A stretch of 64,000 nt of DNA, taken from assembly GCA_015069695.1 (NCBI GenBank), contig JADCRZ010000004.1:62001-126000 (forward strand). The letters are read 5' to 3'. Position 1 is the stretch's first letter. Each line of letters starts with the position of its first letter. Positions 60,713 to 64,000 of the stretch are shown here, in pieces. The DNA is from Williamsia sp. GTDB taxonomy: Bacteria > Bacteroidota > Bacteroidia > Chitinophagales > Chitinophagaceae. A program made the translations under genes and the position numbers. The notes under the pieces were generated by a model. That model was not told the origin of the DNA. It was given only the letters and a program-made list of their open reading frames with translations, and ran no database searches.

Positions 60713-61975
60713 ATGGATTCTTCCCTGATATATGCTTCTATCATCACCATCGGCGATGAACTGCTGATCGGACAGGTAGTAGATACCAACAGTTCCTGGA
60801 TGGCAACCGAACTCAACAAAGCCGGCGTGTGGATGAAGCGGCGGGTGGCCGTAGGAGACAACAAGAGCGATATTGTTGAGGCACTCAACCAGGAAAGCAG
60901 CAAGGCCCAGATTGTGCTGATCACCGGCGGACTTGGTCCCACGGCCGATGACATCACCAAACCCGTGCTTTGCGAGTATTTTGGCGGAAAGCTGGTCACC
61001 GATCCGGGTGCCCTGCAGAACGTACAGGATATTTTTGCGCGGCTGCAAAGGCCCATGCTGGCCGTCAACTTAAAACAAGCCGAAGTGCCCGATACCTGTA
61101 CGGTGATCCAGAACAAACGGGGCACCGCCCCCGGTATGTGGTTTGAAAAGGAGGGGAAAATATTTGTCAGCATGCCCGGTGTTCCCCATGAAATGAAAGG
61201 CATGATGACAGACTACGTGATACCCGCCCTGCAACAGCATTTCAGGATGCCGGCGATTGTTTCTCATACCTTGCTTACAGCCGGCATCGGCGAATCATTC
61301 TTATCTGAACTGATCAAGGATTTTGAACAAAGCCTGCCCCCCGAAGTGAAGCTGGCCTACCTGCCCAATTATGGCATGGTACGCCTCCGGCTCACCGGCA
61401 TCAGCTATGATGTGCAGGCCCTGCAGGCTACTGCGCAAGCCCGTTTTGAGGAATTAAAGGAACAAGTAAAAGAATATCTCGTCACCGACCGCGATGAGCC
61501 GCTTTCCCATGTTGTAGCGCGGCTTCTGCAGGATGCCGGCAAAACTTTGTCGACGGCGGAAAGCTGCACGGGTGGCTATATTGCCCACCTCATTACCCAG
61601 CAAAGCGGTGCATCCCGGCATTTCAAGGGCAGTGTTGTCAGCTACGACAACCAGGTGAAAGGGGAAGTATTGCATGTGCAGCAAACTACGCTGCAAACAG
61701 TGGGCGCAGTGAGCGAGGAAACCGTGCGGGAAATGGTGCAGGGCGCACTTGCCGTGCTCAAGAGTGATTATGCCCTGGCTGTAAGCGGCATCATGGGTCC
61801 GGATGGCGGCACGCCTGAAAAACCGGTGGGCACCGTATGGGTGGCAGCCGGCAACAGCCAGCAGACCATTACCCAAAAGTTCCAGTTCCGTTTCGACCGC
61901 CAGCGCAACATTGAACTGACCGCCAATAACGCCCTCAACCTGCTCCGGAAGCTGATTGTTTCAGAAAAAGCATAG
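60713..61975 (+). CDS. cinA: CinA family nicotinamide-nucleotide amidohydrolase / competence-damage protein
   Basis: This 420-residue two-domain protein has an N-terminal MoCF-like (COG1058) domain with IITIGDELLIGQVVDTNSSWMA and LITGGLGPTADDITK. The C-terminal PncC-type amidase domain contains LSTAESCTGGYIAHLIT, GSVVSYDNQVK and VSGIMGPDGGTPEKPVGTVW. It recycles NAD by hydrolysing nicotinamide mononucleotide and by ADP-ribose pyrophosphatase activity in studied homologues. It lies 102 bases after Uma2 on the same strand. Confidence 0.95.
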   Translation: MDSSLIYASIITIGDELLIGQVVDTNSSWMATELNKAGVWMKRRVAVGDNKSDIVEALNQESSKAQIVLITGGLGPTADDITKPVLCEYFGGKLVTDPGALQNVQDIFARLQRPMLAVNLKQAEVPDTCTVIQNKRGTAPGMWFEKEGKIFVSMPGVPHEMKGMMTDYVIPALQQHFRMPAIVSHTLLTAGIGESFLSELIKDFEQSLPPEVKLAYLPNYGMVRLRLTGISYDVQALQATAQARFEELKEQVKEYLVTDRDEPLSHVVARLLQDAGKTLSTAESCTGGYIAHLITQQSGASRHFKGSVVSYDNQVKGEVLHVQQTTLQTVGAVSEETVREMVQGALAVLKSDYALAVSGIMGPDGGTPEKPVGTVWVAAGNSQQTITQKFQFRFDRQRNIELTANNALNLLRKLIVSEKA

Positions 61976-62000
61976 GAACGGAAGAACCCTCCTTCCTGCC

Positions 62001-62032
62001 TTGGGTTCGGAAAATCGAAATAGTTACCTTTG
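62001..62032 (+). promoter_or_regulatory. Promoter (TTG - 21 bases - TACCTTTG) for the E2 gene
   Basis: -33 TTG at 62001-62003 and an exact -7 TACCTTTG at 62025-62032 are 21 bases apart. The ATG at 62076 lies 43 bases downstream. Confidence 0.6.
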
Positions 62033-62075
62033 ACCCTGGTATCTTAGAACCCGTATTCATAAATTAGATCAGCTT

Positions 62076-63428
62076 ATGGCAACAATAGACCTGGTGATGC
62101 CGAAAATGGGAGAAAGCATTACAGAAGCAACCATCCTGAAATGGCTGAAAAAACCCGGTGACGCTGTTCAGCAGGACGAAGCCATCGTAGAGATCGCCAC
62201 GGATAAGGTTGACAGTGAAGTGCCCAGCATTGCTTCCGGTATTATTGAGGAAATCTTGTTTGGTGAAAACGATGTAGTTCCTGTTGGCACCACCATGGCC
62301 AAGATCAAAACAGAAGAAGATCATCATCCAACACCAGAACCGGCCCAGCCTGAACCCGCTGCAGCTTTGCTTGCTCCTGCCAATGGCCAGTCCTCTACAG
62401 AGCCATCCCCCAAAACCGACAAACCATCAGGTCCCGCTGCTGTTAATAAATTTTATTCCCCGCTCGTGCTGAACATCGCGGCAAGTGAAGGAATCAGTTT
62501 GTCTGAACTGGAAAAAATTCCAGGAACCGGCAATGAAGGGAGGGTATCTAAAAAGGATATTCTCTTATTTGTTGAGAACAGAAAAAAAGGTACGCACGCC
62601 CAGCATCCCGTAGAGGAAGCACCACTCAAAACAGAACAAGCCATTCCTGAAACAGCTTCCCAGCAGGTTGAGCGCGCAGCGCCGCTTCCGTCTGCTCCCC
62701 CACCCCAGTATACCGGCGGCAATACAGAAATTATCGAGATGGACCGGATGCGGCGCCTGATCGCTGATCACATGATCCGGAGCAAGCAAACCAGTGCACA
62801 TGTTACCAGCTTTTCTGAAGCTGATGTAACCAATCTCGTATTATGGAGAGAAAAGGTAAAAGGACCATTTGAAAAAAGAGAAGGCACAAAGATCACGTTC
62901 ACACCCCTGTTTATGGAAGCGGTGATCAAGTGCATCAAAAAGTATCCCCTTATCAACAGCTCGGTAGAAGGTGATCGCATCCTGGTAAAAAAAGACATCA
63001 ATATTGGTATGGCTACGGCCCTTCCCAGTGGCAACCTGGTGGTACCTGTGATCAAAGGAGCTGATCAGCTGAACCTGGTAGGCCTGGCAAAACAGGTAAA
63101 TGCCCTTGCTGAAAACGCCAGACAAGGCCGGTTAAAACCGCAAGACACGCAGGAGGGAACTTTCACACTCACCAATGTAGGAACATTTGGCAGTCTTATG
63201 GGCACACCCATCATCAACCAGCCTCAATCAGCCATCCTGGCTGTTGGTATTATCAAAAAAAGGCCGGTGGTGATTGAAACTGCTGCAGGTGATTCCATTG
63301 CCATCCGTCACATGATGTACTTATCGCTTTCCTACGATCACCGCATCATTGACGGCAGTTTAGGGGCCAGCTTTCTCACCGCTGTAGCCACCGAACTGGA
63401 AAACTTTGATCCCAGCCGGTCGTTCTAA
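62076..63428 (+). CDS. 2-oxoacid dehydrogenase complex E2 (dihydrolipoamide acyltransferase)
   Basis: This 450-residue E2 protein has one lipoyl domain (1-80, lipoyl Lys44 in EIATDKVDSEVPS). A Pro/Ala-rich linker leads to a peripheral-subunit-binding domain (SPLVLNIAASEGISLSELEKIPGTGNEGRVSKKDILLF, about 128-167), and a second linker to the catalytic domain with His422 and Asp426 in SYDHRIIDG. A branched-chain or 2-oxoglutarate type is possible; the sequence alone does not decide. E1 is not in the window; E3 could be LpdA at 46212. Confidence 0.93.
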   Translation: MATIDLVMPKMGESITEATILKWLKKPGDAVQQDEAIVEIATDKVDSEVPSIASGIIEEILFGENDVVPVGTTMAKIKTEEDHHPTPEPAQPEPAAALLAPANGQSSTEPSPKTDKPSGPAAVNKFYSPLVLNIAASEGISLSELEKIPGTGNEGRVSKKDILLFVENRKKGTHAQHPVEEAPLKTEQAIPETASQQVERAAPLPSAPPPQYTGGNTEIIEMDRMRRLIADHMIRSKQTSAHVTSFSEADVTNLVLWREKVKGPFEKREGTKITFTPLFMEAVIKCIKKYPLINSSVEGDRILVKKDINIGMATALPSGNLVVPVIKGADQLNLVGLAKQVNALAENARQGRLKPQDTQEGTFTLTNVGTFGSLMGTPIINQPQSAILAVGIIKKRPVVIETAAGDSIAIRHMMYLSLSYDHRIIDGSLGASFLTAVATELENFDPSRSF

Positions 63429-63543
63429 ATCAGCCCGCTATCGGCTGCAGAACGCAGCTTCTTTCAATGCCCATTGTACGCCTGCTTGCTATGCGCCAGC
63501 GGATGATTGCAGCGTTTGGATGATTTTTTTGCTCTTTGAGAAA

Positions 63544-63557
63544 ATGAATATATTCAT
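63544..63557. promoter_or_regulatory. 14-base palindrome upstream of the last gene
   Basis: ATGAATATATTCAT is perfectly self-complementary and lies 56 bases before the ATG at 63613. AT-rich palindromes also arise by chance; an operator role is only suggested. Confidence 0.3.
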
Positions 63558-63612
63558 ACAACCGTTTTATAATAGGTTGCGCCAGCCAGGGATTTAATAA
63601 AACTGTATTGAT

Positions 63613-64000
63613 ATGAAAAGTTTATCAGAAACATGGTTCACCGAAGGGTACATTGATTTTGAGCTGAAACGCTATACCCTGCTGGCCTATTTGCAGGAAG
63701 TAAACAAATACTTTCATCAACACAAGCTTTATCCGCAACTGGCTGATCTGATATTTCATTACAACAACATTGTCTCGTTCCGCGAAAACAAAAAATATCT
63801 CCAGGAAAAATTTCCCAAACAGCTCACCGACATCAACCTGAAACAACTGGAGCTGTTGTACGAACGCATGATCGCCGATGACGAGCTGATGGAAGAGCTG
63901 GAAACCATCATCAACTATTCCGCAAAAAAAATGAAGTCCACCATTTCAAGCGGTGCGGAAATTTATGAATCGGTGGAGAACAGCTTGAAGATAGCGCCGG
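63613..64000 (+). CDS. Conserved Bacteroidota hypothetical protein (3' end outside window)
   Basis: The frame starts at the ATG at 63613 and stays open to the window edge, giving 129 residues so far. It begins MKSLSETWFTEGYIDFELK and continues YTLLAYLQEVNKYFHQHKLYPQLADLIFHYNN, then Glu/Leu-rich helices (LKQLELLYERMIADDELMEELETII) and SSGAEIYESVENSL. I recall this pattern as a conserved but uncharacterised Bacteroidota protein with helical character. No catalytic motif is visible in the part present. Confidence 0.75.
   Translation, partial: MKSLSETWFTEGYIDFELKRYTLLAYLQEVNKYFHQHKLYPQLADLIFHYNNIVSFRENKKYLQEKFPKQLTDINLKQLELLYERMIADDELMEELETIINYSAKKMKSTISSGAEIYESVENSLKIAP

Noticed and set aside
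1-64000. CRISPR arrays, insertion sequences, prophage genes and restriction or toxin-antitoxin modules.
   Set aside because: No regularly spaced repeats, transposase, integrase or phage structural genes were seen on either strand. Uma2 was the only nuclease-fold accessory gene noticed.

Overview
The window comes from a member of the Bacteroidota, most likely the family Chitinophagaceae or a close relative. The evidence is two SusC/SusD outer-membrane uptake pairs, a secreted metalloprotease with a type IX secretion C-terminal domain, bacillithiol synthesis (BshB1), an SDR-type threonine dehydrogenase, DUF3467 and DUF5683 proteins, and promoters matching the Bacteroidota -7 element TAnnTTTG. 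Shine-Dalgarno sequences are mostly absent. The window is ordinary chromosome: no phage, insertion sequence, CRISPR array or rRNA was seen, and there is one tRNA.

Layout. 1-6.6 kb: a glutamine amidotransferase, tRNA-Met, an FAH-family hydrolase, the prs-rplY-pth cluster, radC, an 80-residue orphan and DUF3467. 6.7-17.6 kb: a minus-strand nutrient-uptake locus (SusC, SusD, an Ig-like lipoprotein, a lipid-binding-like lipoprotein, then a second SusC and SusD) with no hydrolase or regulator beside it. 17.8-26.7 kb: a GT-C membrane glycosyltransferase, rlmH, a rhomboid protease, tilS, a TPR protein, etfBA, a bifunctional nuclease, ispE and threonine dehydrogenase. 27-33.8 kb: a BamA-like outer-membrane protein, an AI-2E family permease, then a minus-strand series parA-parB-DUF5683-dapB-Rrf2. 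34-47.6 kb: an FMN reductase, a metallophosphoesterase, a PorT-like barrel, lon, yggS, an acyl-CoA dehydrogenase, a TPMT-like methyltransferase, the agmatine-to-putrescine genes aguA/aguB behind a fatty acid desaturase, bshB1 and lpdA. 47.8-64 kb: an aldo/keto reductase, the M43 protease, a glutaminyl cyclase lipoprotein, a four-gene envelope cluster (TPR, outer-membrane barrel, HU-CCDC81-like membrane protein, methyltransferase), DoxX, a thioesterase, dacB, Uma2, cinA, a 2-oxoacid dehydrogenase E2 and the start of a conserved gene cut by the window edge.

The genes fall into a few functional groups. EtfAB accepts electrons from acyl-CoA dehydrogenases such as the one at 40-41 kb. LpdA and the E2 protein are parts of 2-oxoacid dehydrogenase complexes. 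AguA and AguB together convert agmatine to putrescine. Envelope biogenesis and maintenance is represented by the BamA-like protein, PBP4, the rhomboid protease and the TPR/barrel cluster.

The less ordinary content is between the genes: two large inverted-repeat elements sharing the terminal sequence GTCTTGAAC (23980-24119 and 40141-40272), an 83-base nested hairpin (6160-6242), a long dyad abutting the prs start codon (4271-4321), dyads before lon, dapB and parA, and three genes whose -7 box ends 3-5 bases before the ATG, which predicts leaderless mRNAs. No clearly new multi-gene system was found. The best candidates for follow-up are the envelope cluster at 51.1-57.5 kb, the double SusCD locus and the structured intergenic elements.
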